Part shown: one piece after another, positions 41,401 to 48,879 of the stretch
Numbering within the stretch: the stretch's first letter is position 1
Layout: each line of letters begins with the position of its first letter
Source: Aequorivita sp.
Lineage (GTDB): Bacteria > Bacteroidota > Bacteroidia > Flavobacteriales > Flavobacteriaceae
Reading direction: 5' to 3'
DNA length: 64,000 nucleotides
Assembly (NCBI GenBank): GCA_024637015.1
Contig: JAGXGE010000026.1
Location: 124,001 to 188,000 of the forward strand
The notes under the pieces: generated by a model
Told to the model about the DNA's origin: nothing
Database searches by the model: none
The model's input: the letters and a program-made list of their open reading frames with translations, nothing else
Position numbers and translations under genes: made by a program

Positions 41401-44234
41401 CAATTATCGAAGCTACAGGAATGGGCTCAATTAACCTTGTAGGTGAAGGAGGGAATGGTACAGACTATAATGATGGTGTTCGCATTGAAAATTCTTCATC
41501 AGTTACTGCAACGACAGGTGGTATAAACATTCAAGGAATTGGTGCTACTGGAAGTGTTGGCGAAGCAAACATGGGAGTCAATATAGCATCTAATAGTAGC
41601 ATTATTGCGAGTTCCACAAATAATATTAGTATAGAAGGTACAGGTGGTTCGGGTACGCAATTTAACCGCGGAATTGTATTTTCTTTCAATTCAATTACGT
41701 CAAGTGGTGGTAATATTGATATCATAGCAACAGGTGGAACAGGAACAGGAAATTTTCAAGTAGGACTAACTGCTTTTCCAGGAACCTCCATTAATACCAA
41801 TGGTGCTGGTACAATCGGTATTTTAGGAACTGGAGGAGTAGGCCCAACGACCTTGGATACTGGGATAGAATTAATTGGAACGACGCAGATAACTTCAGAA
41901 AACGGTGCTATTACAATCGATGGTGTCGCAGTAGATGGCTCAATAGGAAATAGAATTGAAGCGACTATTACAGCAACAGGTACGGGAAATGTTTTCTTAA
42001 ACGGAACAACTACAAGTGCCACTCAGGCTGCAATCAATATTTTAAATGATAACACAACAATTACTGCCGGAGGAAACATAACCGCAACAGCCAATATAGG
42101 GAAACTAAATACCCCAGCCGAAATACCTGGGCATGCAATATTTGAAGCTACAAATACTATAATTAATGGCATTCTTGCACCCGGGCAATCTCCAGGTCAA
42201 TTAACGGTAAATGGAAACTTTACAATGAGTTCCGGAGATACCGCGGAAATTGAAATAAACGCGATCACAACTCCAGGAACAGATTACGACCAAATTAAAG
42301 TTACCGGAACCGTAGATATTAGTGGTGCAACGTTATCATTAATAGATAATATTCCTGGCGTACTTGTCGAAGGAGCCGAAATCATTATCATTGCCAATGA
42401 TGGTGTCGATGCGGTGGTAGGAACCTTCGACGGATTAACAACGACCACACCAATACCTTTTAACGAGCAGTTTGTATTCGTACACTATGATGGCGGCGAT
42501 GGAAATGATGTGTCACTCGTGGTAGATTCTATGCCAACAGCTATTTGCCAGGATTATACAGTTCAGGTAGATGCTTCAGGAAATGTAACTATTTTGCCGT
42601 CTGATATAGACAATGGCTCTTTTGACCCGGATGGACCTGTTACCCTATCGGTAAGTCCAGACACCTTTGATTGTAGCGCAGCGGGCATTCCGCAAATTGT
42701 TACCTTAACCGTGACAGATAACACCGGAAATACAGATACCTGTGAAGCTACGGTAACCATAGAAAAGCGTCCTACAACGCTAACATATAGCGGAGATCTT
42801 GTAGAACAGTATTCCGATCAAGTAGACCTATCGGCCACCTTGGTGGATGTAGATGGAATCTCTTTAGAAGGCAAAACGGTATCCTTTACTATTGGAACGC
42901 AATCCATAACTGCACTCACCGATATAAATGGTCTCGCCGAAGCCACCTTGATCTTAACACAAGACCCTAACATAACTTATACGGTAGCAACTGAATTTAT
43001 AGAAGATGATTGTTACTTAGGTAGTACAGTTTCAGTTGATTTCGACATAACCCAGGAAGATGCGATTGTAGCATATACAGGACAAACATTACAAGCAACC
43101 CCTAGTGAAAACGAATCTGAAGCGCTTGTCGTTCTAAGTGCCAACATACAGGACATCACGGTAACCGATTTTGCAAACGATCCTTTTGAAGGGGATATTC
43201 GCAAGGCAATGGTGATGTTTGTGAAAAGACTAGACAATGGTGGTATCGAGGATATTTCAGGTTGGCTCCCTGTTGAAAACCTTATCGATCCAAACGATCC
43301 TACAACGGGAACCGTTAGTTATGATTGGATGGTTGACCTACAAAACCAAGATTCCGAAAGCTTTACCGTAGGAATACTCGTGGGGTCTTTGGACGACAAT
43401 GGGTATTATCTCAGGGATGATTCCGATGATTATACGGTAGTTACGGTATACAAGCCAGTGGGTGACTTTATCACGGGCGGTGGAAATATTATTCCAGATA
43501 ATTCAGCTGGACAATATGCTTCTACAGATGGATTGAAAACCAATTTCGGGTTCAACGTTAAATTCAATGCTGGTGGTCGTAGACTAAAAGGACATATGAA
43601 CGTGATTTTTAGAATACTTGAAGTAGACGGGGTTCATACCTATCAAATAAAAGGAAACGCCATACAATCCTTAGGGGTGGATGTAGGAGATCCTGCTAAT
43701 AAAATAGCAGAGTTTATTACCAAGGCGAACCTTAAGGACATCACCGACCCTAATAACCCTATAAGTTTAGGGGGTAACCTATTGCTCAAGGCAGACATGA
43801 CAGATAAAGGTGAACCTGGGGATGCTGACTCCATCGGTCTTACCCTTACAACATCCAATGGAGAATTACTATACTCTAGTGATTGGACTGGAATTGAAAC
43901 CCAGGAGATGGTTCTTGCTGCTGGAAATATAGTTGTACATAGTGGCTTTAGCTCTAAAGGGTTATTATACACCGATGATATGGCGCTAACCTTAGCTGGA
44001 ATTAGTTTGTATCCAAACCCTGCCAAAGAGCAGGTAACAATTGGTAATTCAAATAATCTGGAGCTTGATGAAGCCGCCATTTACGATCAAAATGGTAGAT
44101 TAATATACCGCATAGATCTACGAGGAATGGGCGTAACCAAGACAGTGAGCTTACAAGAAATGGCTGCCGCTACTTACGTGGTGATCATTAAAGGTAAAGA
44201 TGGAGAGATTACCAAACGATTATTGAAAGAATAG
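32484..44234 (+). CDS. Giant T9SS-exported S8 (subtilisin-like) protein with duplicated beta-helix passenger
   Basis: A 3916-residue secreted protein. Order of parts: signal peptide (1-19, ending VVSA); S8 serine-protease domain with triad Asp240 (VMVRDDGIVG), His266 (THGDGVGG) and Ser436 (GGTSGAAPG); beta-sandwich segments (about 634-915), one starting LTYPNGGEKFVPGTVETIHW; a jelly-roll/cleaved-adhesin-like domain (about 926-1097, FEETFETNGFPPSGWTLNN); passenger module 1 (about 1106-2338) and its paralogue module 2 (about 2339-3348), each rich in 31-33 residue repeats of the type GxITLNGTGGxG...NxGVxI; an HYR/Ig-like pair (about 3352-3515); a conserved module shared with the downstream M36 protease; and a type A T9SS domain (about 3838-3916, ISLYPNPAKEQVTI). 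All three catalytic residues are present, so it may be an active surface protease, possibly an adhesin-protease. The reading frame is unbroken over 11.7 kb. Confidence 0.9.
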   Translation: MKNLTFLFIFTFFCNVVSAQQKHSVEFQGITIEMPENIKGFQWANLPKSAQLANGYVGWIQFYEIPQQNVQDRFKNRNFDLLEYIGNKTYLFYTTGSNGVQFLRNNGVRSIIPVQGNTKLSENLRNGNIEPYAIQGDKLLVTLEHNTLVSTNFVISDLAEKQISVAQQYKATNIIDLIIPNNCLDALAELPYVKWVELIVAPSVPDDTRGRNLHRASGLDTQTSAGRNYTGDGIGVMVRDDGIVGPHIDFQGRIDNSNATGTGQTHGDGVGGIMAGAGNLNPSIRGMAAGSDVFVVNYQPNFLDTATTTLINDGSVQITNSSYSNGCNAGYTTITRTVDTQTHDITSLLHVFSAGNSNNNECGYGAGNQWGNITGGHKQGKNVITTANVFFDGTLVNSSSRGPAHDGRIKPDITANGQNQLSTSENNGYLTFGGTSGAAPGIAGVSAQLYEVYGDANGGTFPPSGLVKATLLNTANDYGNVGPDYKFGWGIVNGLRAAKLLEDNRYLTSSISQGTTNTHSISVPSGTTQVRFMVYWTDEPATSGATTALVNDLDLVVTAPSSTPYEPWILDPTPNPINLDAPATNGPDHLNNVEQVLINNPAAGTYNLDVSGFSVPMGPQEYFVVYEMIEEELTLTYPNGGEKFVPGTVETIHWDAINTTDSFTIEYSIDNGGSWTPTTTVPNTTTNIDWTVPSQITGDALIRITSGSFQDVSDVKFSIATQPTGLQYTIVCPQSANFSWNAVANAELYDVYLLGAETMEVAGTTSNTFISVPIVNGEEPLWAAIVAKNATQGWESRRTIAINNTGFLNCSLSDDIGIEILNTPSDFELECSGGSEVTISVRLQSFGSQPQSNFTYSYQLDDGAIIQETYTGTLASGQNVTIDFGTPLTFLANGNYTLNTAVNLAGDENPFNDTDTLDFFMTLEPTALDFEETFETNGFPPSGWTLNNPDNSTTWQQRDNVVGSDGTTTTTAFMDGANYSASGQLDTFTLEYIDLQGATGTSLSFDLAKAQWSTAYNDRLEVEISIDCGATFTNIYSKDGLTLATVPYINAAWTPSSSSDWRTENLSLAAYEGQIVQIRFINVNDYSNNTFIDNIKVDGIVINQEPTRVSLAGGELLIEDIVDKDDTLTITYGGGIYTITDTNGGFINTMVPGSMGDGTATVTIPEAGVTSILVNTIGGDDLLTVDYSGGNFAVPIAYNGGTHTNVPGDLMMLSGGPTFTGVTHTFVNANDGSVAVAGNGLLTYTGLEPIVDNLSATDRVFNFTGGAETITLDNGGTLVNQIDSTLGESVDFNNPSGSLTINTEVGVGTGADILNIEGLDANFDADLTVNSGNDDNVNFLLNPTAIASGDIAVTTGILNISQDIATTGNINLTSERNTTINNNATLSITDGAITMLAGTTPVVGDVYKGILLENGNLSATSGAITLTGTGSNDGVSSRTQGVFVTGASLLETTTGEITITGTGASSGLDRMSGIRINDNAANAAILRSVDGTITLNGTGGNGTSDFNVGVVIDGLNPIQLTGNGSLDVTGQGGAGAQANYGIGIQTATVSVADGTITLNGTSGNGSSNFQAGVSIGFDASLQISGPGAMNITGSGGNGVDAGYGVYVFNNASLSVSSGAINLIGTAANGTGNFNSGVNISTGATIEATGNGAITITGTGAAGVQNNRGVLLGETSITTAGGGTSITGQGGTGDLGVTGIIIFDSTTIADTADGAIVLNGTAGVGIQQNSGVLSLGTIQSFDGPISITGVGNGTANNNQGVALRDTALIENLGEGSILIDGQAGNGNDLFNIGVLSSGTVRSIDGGITIIGQGNGTNNENHGINIFENGLVESTGDGAISFTGTGANGFRENIGILLDGVAPRVLSYNGAVTFNGVGGNATDNFNSGVALEEGATIASSGTGAITLNGTGVNGFSGNNGVVIEGTTTSVASNGGGISMTGTGGTGGGNLNVGIRVDGATILDLSSTGSISIDGTGGSSSDVSVGVFFRADASIITNGGGIAMIGQGGSGPGDFNAGIMTQETVTITDTAMGDISLNGTGGSGVNTAGGIFLYNTAVTSVDGSLSAIGMGGTGTEDYANGIYMQDSALDTGSGNITLDGTGGAGDALNSGILSFTSSFNTTDGAIQMTGEATDVTGDFNQGIGLVDNLIEATNGAISLVGTSGDAANPGIEIASTNSPITAGSTITVTTNVGVLNTPEGIPATAVFEAATTSINGTIAPGPSVAYAVTNTIGQTTITGDFDLTAGSLEVEIENLTIAGIDFDQIVVNGLVDITGATLTLVDNFAGVGTPSDVIILIDNDGVDAVTGTFTGLPEGASINFNEETWFIYYAEGDGNDVALRFRPINILVDAGGNLVFTDIVGEDDELTIIKEGTNYRISDPNKPVIAGEGAIQDGDEVVVPIASVTGDININTLNGDDSLNVDLDGGDFEDTINYNGGNQNTSPGDSMLLSSAGMYTNVTHNFINESDGFVDVTGNNTINYTGLEPILDNLNAADRVFNFTGGAETITVNAGGTLDNQIDSTLGESVDFNNPTTSLTINTEVGGGSGADTVNMEGIALGFDADLTINGGADDVVNFQTNPTAIGTGNLTATGLGIFVFQNITTSGLGAIDFTANRNIYVQPLATVSSQDGAITFIANSSGALSATQDFDAILINGEVNTSGTGSIDFTGNGGSTGATEFNIGIAVEGANAKVETTGTGAITMTGTGGSGSSNNSGVMVSFGGLIAANGSAIDITGNGGSDGFGIHNIGVRLRVNGTISNTGAGTISLNGTGADNGNSNYGVQALGGSIVSAVNGEITLNGTGGNGAHANQGLRIEGAGTKITTIDGGITLNGTGGNATGNNNEGVTIILDALIEATGSGAINITGNAVSGLNLNKGVVFFNADMSSAGGGITINGTGGGTNNNNLGISIEGGSVIEDTLDGNISLTGSGAAGVDFNIGVDITGGSFIRINDGDISIMATGGNGTGNNNLGLRNSGGSIIEATGMGSINLVGEGGNGTDYNDGVRIENSSSVTATTGGINIQGIGATGSVGEANMGVNIASNSSIIASSTNNISIEGTGGSGTQFNRGIVFSFNSITSSGGNIDIIATGGTGTGNFQVGLTAFPGTSINTNGAGTIGILGTGGVGPTTLDTGIELIGTTQITSENGAITIDGVAVDGSIGNRIEATITATGTGNVFLNGTTTSATQAAINILNDNTTITAGGNITATANIGKLNTPAEIPGHAIFEATNTIINGILAPGQSPGQLTVNGNFTMSSGDTAEIEINAITTPGTDYDQIKVTGTVDISGATLSLIDNIPGVLVEGAEIIIIANDGVDAVVGTFDGLTTTTPIPFNEQFVFVHYDGGDGNDVSLVVDSMPTAICQDYTVQVDASGNVTILPSDIDNGSFDPDGPVTLSVSPDTFDCSAAGIPQIVTLTVTDNTGNTDTCEATVTIEKRPTTLTYSGDLVEQYSDQVDLSATLVDVDGISLEGKTVSFTIGTQSITALTDINGLAEATLILTQDPNITYTVATEFIEDDCYLGSTVSVDFDITQEDAIVAYTGQTLQATPSENESEALVVLSANIQDITVTDFANDPFEGDIRKAMVMFVKRLDNGGIEDISGWLPVENLIDPNDPTTGTVSYDWMVDLQNQDSESFTVGILVGSLDDNGYYLRDDSDDYTVVTVYKPVGDFITGGGNIIPDNSAGQYASTDGLKTNFGFNVKFNAGGRRLKGHMNVIFRILEVDGVHTYQIKGNAIQSLGVDVGDPANKIAEFITKANLKDITDPNNPISLGGNLLLKADMTDKGEPGDADSIGLTLTTSNGELLYSSDWTGIETQEMVLAAGNIVVHSGFSSKGLLYTDDMALTLAGISLYPNPAKEQVTIGNSNNLELDEAAIYDQNGRLIYRIDLRGMGVTKTVSLQEMAAATYVVIIKGKDGEITKRLLKE
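35799..39498 (+). repeat. Passenger module 1 of the giant S8 protein
   Basis: Encodes residues about 1106-2338. It consists of a lead-in (TRVSLAGGELLIEDIVDKDD ... VFNFTGGAETITLDNGGTL), the short-repeat array, and an exit segment (FEAATTSINGTIAPGPS ... ITGATLTLVDNF ... VDAVTGTFTGLP). The same order recurs in module 2 at 39499-42528, so the two arose by an internal tandem duplication. Confidence 0.85.
36747..39015 (+). repeat. Short-repeat array 1 (about 24 units of 31-33 residues)
   Basis: About 24 diverged units, for example GTITLNGTGGNGTSDFNVGV, GAINLIGTAANGTGNFNSGV and GDISLNGTGGSGVNTAGGIF. The pattern is a short strand ending in Gly-Thr-Gly-Gly, a polar turn with Asn-x-Gly-Val, a second strand and a Ser/Thr-rich third strand. 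This spacing suits coils of a right-handed parallel beta-helix. Confidence 0.85.
39499..42528 (+). repeat. Passenger module 2 of the giant S8 protein
   Basis: Encodes residues about 2339-3348. Lead-in (INILVDAGGNLVFTDIVGED ... VFNFTGGAETITVNAGGTL), array and exit segment (FEATNTIINGILAPGQS ... DISGATLSLIDNI ... VDAVVGTFDGL) follow the same order as module 1. Some stretches are nearly identical in protein (STLGESVDFNNP), but most are clearly diverged, so the duplication is not recent. Confidence 0.85.
40458..42045 (+). repeat. Short-repeat array 2 (about 16-17 units of 31-33 residues)
   Basis: Units such as GEITLNGTGGNGAHANQGLR, GGITLNGTGGNATGNNNEGV and GNISLTGSGAAGVDFNIGVD follow the same pattern as array 1. 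There are fewer units, so the arrays have gained or lost coils since the module duplication. Confidence 0.85.
42541..44234 (+). repeat. Shared C-terminal module, copy 1 (in the giant S8 gene)
   Basis: This part (residues about 3353-3916) is paralogous to 47108-48763 in the M36 gene. Shared landmarks are TVEKRxTTxTYxGD, SATLVDVDxIxLxG, GDFITGGG, LKTNFGFNVKFN, VDGVHTYQIKGNAIQSLGVD and the T9SS domain ISLYPNPAKEQVTI. DNA identity is high in the last 300 bases. Confidence 0.9.
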
Positions 44235-44264
44235 ATTTAAATAATTATTAATTATTAGAAATAG

Positions 44265-44297
44265 ATAGCCCGAGGAACTTCCTCGGGCTATTTTTTA
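44265..44297 (+). terminator. Rho-independent terminator after the giant S8 gene
   Basis: A 12-bp stem (ATAGCCCGAGGA at 44265-44276 with TCCTCGGGCTAT at 44280-44291) and a T run. Nearly the same stem follows the M36 gene at 48791-48816. Confidence 0.9.
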
Positions 44298-44344
44298 TTT
44301 GATTTTCAGATTATTTCTTGAACCAAACCTCTAGACTTTGAATA

Positions 44345-44506
44345 TCGCCTTTCAATATCTTTTCAGGAATAAACTTCAAATGATTAATTACTTGGTTACC
44401 CGAACAAGGTTTTACGGTAGAAGAAGTGCCTTATGCTGAAATTTCCAAACAGGAAGGATTATTGCGTTGTACTACCATGCCTTTGGTTCGTGACCCAATG
44501 AGCTAA
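44345..44506 (+). pseudogene. Hydrolase gene tail, copy B
   Basis: A gapless match to the 3' end of the DDAH-like gene (30741-30893), extended by three codons before its own TAA (44504-44506). The last 35 codons read QGFTVEEVPYAEISKQEGLL, then RCTTMPLVRDPMS. They keep the catalytic Cys and differ from the intact gene almost only at silent sites. The first ~60 bases are poorly conserved and hold an in-frame TGA at about 44378. There is no gene body upstream, so this is an orphan 3' end. Confidence 0.88.
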
Positions 44507-45205
44507 GTTTTTCTTACCATCTATTAAAATAATCTCATTTTATAATAATTTGTCTAGGATTGACTACTTAAAACTGTGGCTTTTGGGAAAAACTTTTTTA
44601 GAGCTAAAAAAATTATTAAATAGTGTGACTAGTTTCTATCACATTCTTGCTTAAAAACAGATAACGCAACCAATAGCTTCTAAGTGTAATGGGCGTGATC
44701 AAAACTGTGAGTATACAAGAACTGCCAGTTACTAATTTTTTAATAAAAATTCCTTTCAGTAGAAATTTAGGAAGGGTTTTATCTTTTTCTAAATATTTAT
44801 AAATTCTTGAATTTTTGTACGAATAAAATACATTTTTTTTTAAATTACGTATACTACGTTTGTTTATTTTGAAATAAAGTATTATCTTTCAGCTAGTTAA
44901 ATATTAAAAAGCAATGATAGGGTTGCTTGTTTAAGTATTTTGTTTCCATCAGGAAAATAACAGGATTATCCCTAGTTTTTTATATTTAACAGCCTTTTAA
45001 GATTAAAGAAACCTGTCAGAAAATTATATTTTTTATTCTCCTCTTCTAGTGATTCAATATAATTTTGGGTTTTAATTTTTAGACTATTTATCTCCTCAGC
45101 TTTTAAAGCAAATTGTGCAATTCAGCACTGATTAAATAATTATAAAACACACATTATATAAAACTGCCCCCATAACGTTTATTGTCTAACCAAAATTTTT
45201 AAATT
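44507..45205. other. AT-rich non-coding spacer before the M36 gene
   Basis: About 700 bases without a convincing reading frame on either strand. An exact -7 consensus, TACGTTTG, lies at 44855-44862 but lacks a clear -33 box and is about 340 bases from the M36 start codon. No inverted repeat with a T run and no recognisable gene remnant were seen beyond hydrolase tail copy B at its left edge. Confidence 0.55.
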
Positions 45206-48200
45206 ATGAAACAGTTTACAATTCTCTTGATGTTGTTTTGTATGCCAGTTATTCAGCTTTCTGCACAGAACAAAAACCCAGAAAAAGAAAATCAACAGAA
45301 AACGGAAGAGCAGTCTTCTATTTCTCTTGAAAATCTTATTATGCAAAAAAGTAATACTTATGTGATTACTAAAGAACATGTTAGCAGCATTAGTGGCATT
45401 CGTCATGTTTATTTGAGACAAGCCATTGATGGATTGGAAGTTTGTGGAACCGAATCCAGTGTGCATTTTGACAAAACCGGAAAAGTGTTAACCGAACACA
45501 ATAAGTTTTTGGCAGATATACAGGCCACTCTTAAAAATAGTTCACAGAGTTTAAGTGCTCGTGCCGCTATTATTTCGGTAGCAAACCAAATGGGATACAA
45601 AATTTCTAATCTTCAGGAAATAAAAAGTATCGGAGGTATAAACAAAGCTGCAGTTTTCAATAAAGCAGATATATCTTTGGAAAATATACCCGCCAAATTG
45701 ATGTATTATTATAAAGAAGGCATTGGCACCCAATTGGTGTGGGAGCTTTCCATAGCTGAGAAAAATTCTTCGGATTGGTGGAATTTTCGAGTAGATGCAT
45801 CCACTGGCCAAATTATTGACAAAGATAATTGGACAAGTGAGTGTGTAATTGAACACAATCATGATAATGAAGTAATAGGTTTGAATTACAATTCAAATCT
45901 TTTTGATATTCCTAATTATAATAAACCTGCTACAAATTCTGTAATTCTTAATGAAGTAGATGGTATTGGAACCTATAATGTGTACCCCATGCCAATTGAA
46001 TCTCCATATTTTGGATCCAGATCATTAGTTGTAGGCCCAGAGAATGCCATTGCCTCTCCTTTTGGGTGGCATGATACAGATGGTGTGATAGGTGCAGAGT
46101 TCACAAACACTAGAGGTAATAATGTTAGCGCTTGGGACGATGAAGATGCAAATGATTTACCTGATGGTGCATATACTGTTAGTCCAGGAGGAGATTTAGT
46201 TTTTGATTTCCCATTAAATACTACTTATTCCGCTGGCGATCAATCTACGGATGCCGCAACTACTAATTTGTTTTATTGGAACAACATTATTCATGATGTT
46301 ATGTATCAATACGGTTTCGATGAGGCAGCGGGTAATTTTCAAGAAAATAACTATGGTAATGGAGGCTTAGGTGGAGATTCTGTAAATGCATTAGCGCAAA
46401 GTGGATTGGGTACTTGTAATGCTAATTTTGGAACACCAGCAGATGGGAGTAATCCTAGAATGCGAATGTACGTATGTAATACAGAGGATGGTGATTTAGA
46501 TAATTGGGTCATAATCCATGAATATGGGCACGGAATTCATAGTAGATTAGCTACTACAAGTGGAGCAGAGCGAATGAATGAAGGTTGGGGAGACTATTAT
46601 GGTTTAATGCTCACTATGCAATCCTCAGATGTTGGTACAACGGGTAGAGGATTTGGAAGTTTTGCTTTTCAATTTGTTTTTCCTGGTACAGGTGGCGCTA
46701 GAACACAGCCCTACAGTACGGATTTTTCAATTAACAATTATACTTATGATAGTATAAAATCCGAAGTTGCTCCCCATGGAGTTGGGTCGGTTTGGGCCAT
46801 GATGCTTTGGGAAATGACATGGGAGCTTATTGAAATTCATGGTTTTGACACCGATTTTTATAATGGTACAGGAGGTAATAATATCTCACTAGCTTTAGTT
46901 ACAGAAGGCCTAAAATTACAAGTTCCCGACGCAGGGTTTGTGGATGGTCGAGACGCAATTTTGTTAGCAGACCAAGTTATGTATGGTGGAGCCAATCAAT
47001 GTGCAATTTGGGCAGCATTTGCAAGAAGAGGTTTAGGGGTAAGCGCAGATCAAGGCTCCTCAGCAAGCAAAACTGACGGCACCGAAGCTTTTGATGTTCC
47101 AAATCCACCCGTGGCTGTTTGTGTAGCTCCTTTTGCAATTATGGTCGATTCCAACGGAGATGCAGTTATTACTGGTGCCGATATTGATGGAGGAAGTATT
47201 GCTCCTTGTGGAATTGATACCATTATAGCGAGCCCAAATTCATTTACCTGTGCAGATGTGGGTGATCATGTAGTAACTTTGACCGTTACCGATATATTTG
47301 GATTTGAGAGTACCTGTACCACGGCTGTTACCGTTGAAAAGCGGTCAACAACCGTTACTTATACAGGCGATATAGAGGGGCAATGTACTGACCCAATAGA
47401 TCTCTCTGCGACCTTGGTTGATGTAGATAATATTCCATTATCTGGTAGAACTATCACTTTTACTCTTGGAACCCAATCTACAACAGCAAACACAGACGGA
47501 AGTGGCGTAGCTTCAACAACAATGATATTAGATCAAGAACTAGGAAATTATACGGTAAAAGCTGAATTTATGGAAGAAGCCTGTTACCTGGGAAGTTTTG
47601 ATGAACCTGCTTTTGAAATCCTAGGTGAAGATGCTATTGTTGAATATACCGGACATACAGTACAAGCAACACCCGATGAGAATACTTCTGAAACTACTGT
47701 AGTCCTAACTGCAAATATTCAAGAAGTGTTCGATGACTATCCTGGAGATATTAAGGATGCGCTGGTTAAATTTGTGAATAGAGATGATGGCACGGACATA
47801 TCCGGATGGATTCCTGTGACCGATCTTTTAGATCCAAGTGATCCAACACTAGGAACGGTTAGCTATGATTGGTTGGTTGATATTGGAAATTCGTCATCAG
47901 ACTCCTTCACAGTAGGGATAATTGTTGGAGGATGTTACACCCGTAATAGTTCCGAAGACGATACTATAGTAACTGTATATATTCCAGTAGGCGACTTTAT
48001 AACCGGAGGTGGTTTTATAAACCCAGATAACTCTGCGGGAACTTATGCTTCTACCCCTGGTTTGAAAACCAATTTTGGATTTAATGTAAAATTCAATAAT
48101 AGTGGCCGTAAACTGAAAGGTCATATGAATATCATCTTCCGAATTCAACAAGTAGACGGTGTTCATACCTATCAAATAAAAGGGAATGCAATTCAATCTC

Positions 48201-48763
48201 TTGGCGTGGATATTGAAGACCCAAACAATATGTTGGCAGAATTTGCAACTAAAGCTAATTTAACGGATATCACTGATCCATTAAATCCAATAGGCCTTGG
48301 TGGGAATCTTAGATTAACGGTTGATATGACAGATAGAGGTGAGCCAGGAATAGACGATTCCATTGGTATAAATCTAACTACTGCCAACGGTATATTATTA
48401 TATTCAAGTAATTGGTCTGGGATTGCTACTGAAGAAATGGTTCTTTCTGGAGGAAATCTTGTTGTACATAGTGGTTTTAGCTCTAAAGGGTTATTATACA
48501 CCGATGATATGGAGCTAAATTTAGCTGGAATTAGTTTGTATCCAAACCCTGCCAAAGAACAGGTGACCATCGAAAATTCACAGAACTTAGAGCTTGAAGA
48601 AGCCGCCATTTACGATTTAACGGGTAGATTATTACACTGTATAGATCTGCGAGGAATGGGCGTAACCAAGACAGTGAACTTACAGGAACTGGCTGCCGCT
48701 ACTTACGTGGTGATCATTAAAGGTAAAGATGGACAGATAATCAAGCAACTGTTGAAGGAATAG
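45206..48763 (+). CDS. T9SS-exported M36 (fungalysin-type) metallopeptidase
   Basis: A 1185-residue secreted zinc peptidase. Parts: signal peptide (about 1-21, ending LSAQ); an FTP/PepSY-type propeptide (about 45-210, with IRHVYLRQAIDGLEVCGTES) expected to keep the enzyme inactive until cleaved; the M36 catalytic domain with the zinc-binding HEYGH (438-442) and third ligand Glu459 in ERMNEGWGDYYG; then the Ig-like, conserved and T9SS sorting modules (about 635-1185) shared with the giant S8 protein. Usual M36 proteins of this phylum are shorter, so the long C-terminal module is an addition. The active-site residues are intact. It stands alone, with a long AT-rich spacer upstream and a terminator downstream. 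Confidence 0.92.
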   Translation: MKQFTILLMLFCMPVIQLSAQNKNPEKENQQKTEEQSSISLENLIMQKSNTYVITKEHVSSISGIRHVYLRQAIDGLEVCGTESSVHFDKTGKVLTEHNKFLADIQATLKNSSQSLSARAAIISVANQMGYKISNLQEIKSIGGINKAAVFNKADISLENIPAKLMYYYKEGIGTQLVWELSIAEKNSSDWWNFRVDASTGQIIDKDNWTSECVIEHNHDNEVIGLNYNSNLFDIPNYNKPATNSVILNEVDGIGTYNVYPMPIESPYFGSRSLVVGPENAIASPFGWHDTDGVIGAEFTNTRGNNVSAWDDEDANDLPDGAYTVSPGGDLVFDFPLNTTYSAGDQSTDAATTNLFYWNNIIHDVMYQYGFDEAAGNFQENNYGNGGLGGDSVNALAQSGLGTCNANFGTPADGSNPRMRMYVCNTEDGDLDNWVIIHEYGHGIHSRLATTSGAERMNEGWGDYYGLMLTMQSSDVGTTGRGFGSFAFQFVFPGTGGARTQPYSTDFSINNYTYDSIKSEVAPHGVGSVWAMMLWEMTWELIEIHGFDTDFYNGTGGNNISLALVTEGLKLQVPDAGFVDGRDAILLADQVMYGGANQCAIWAAFARRGLGVSADQGSSASKTDGTEAFDVPNPPVAVCVAPFAIMVDSNGDAVITGADIDGGSIAPCGIDTIIASPNSFTCADVGDHVVTLTVTDIFGFESTCTTAVTVEKRSTTVTYTGDIEGQCTDPIDLSATLVDVDNIPLSGRTITFTLGTQSTTANTDGSGVASTTMILDQELGNYTVKAEFMEEACYLGSFDEPAFEILGEDAIVEYTGHTVQATPDENTSETTVVLTANIQEVFDDYPGDIKDALVKFVNRDDGTDISGWIPVTDLLDPSDPTLGTVSYDWLVDIGNSSSDSFTVGIIVGGCYTRNSSEDDTIVTVYIPVGDFITGGGFINPDNSAGTYASTPGLKTNFGFNVKFNNSGRKLKGHMNIIFRIQQVDGVHTYQIKGNAIQSLGVDIEDPNNMLAEFATKANLTDITDPLNPIGLGGNLRLTVDMTDRGEPGIDDSIGINLTTANGILLYSSNWSGIATEEMVLSGGNLVVHSGFSSKGLLYTDDMELNLAGISLYPNPAKEQVTIENSQNLELEEAAIYDLTGRLLHCIDLRGMGVTKTVNLQELAAATYVVIIKGKDGQIIKQLLKE
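47108..48763 (+). repeat. Shared C-terminal module, copy 2 (in the M36 gene)
   Basis: Residues about 635-1185 of the M36 protein, aligned end to end with 42541-44234 in the giant S8 gene. The similarity continues past the stop codon through the terminator and spacer into the hydrolase tail. Confidence 0.9.
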
Positions 48764-48786
48764 TTCTTCATAATTATTGATTGTTA

Positions 48787-48820
48787 AAAAAAAGCCCGAG
48801 GAATTTCCTCGGGCTTTTTT
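48787..48820 (+). terminator. Rho-independent terminator after the M36 gene
   Basis: AAAGCCCGAGGAA (48791-48803) pairs with TTCCTCGGGCTTT (about 48804-48816) around a minimal loop, with a T run after and an A run before, so it could also work in reverse. It is the paralogue of the terminator at 44265-44297. Confidence 0.9.
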
Positions 48821-48879
48821 ATGTGCTTTTCAAACTATTTATTGAAACAAACCTTTAAACTTCGGTTATTGGTTTTATT

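Noticed and set aside
36747-42045. Regular repeats that might suggest a CRISPR array or a DNA-level satellite.
   Set aside because: The units are diverged at DNA level, conserved only as protein pattern, lie in one unbroken frame and have no unique spacers.
44855-44862. TACGTTTG as the promoter of the M36 gene.
   Set aside because: The -7 match is exact, but no -33 box is found and the leader would be about 340 bases, so I mention it only in the spacer description.
45179-45466. A 95-codon minus-strand frame over the M36 start.
   Set aside because: It is antisense to the signal peptide and propeptide of the M36 gene and has no promoter or family resemblance.
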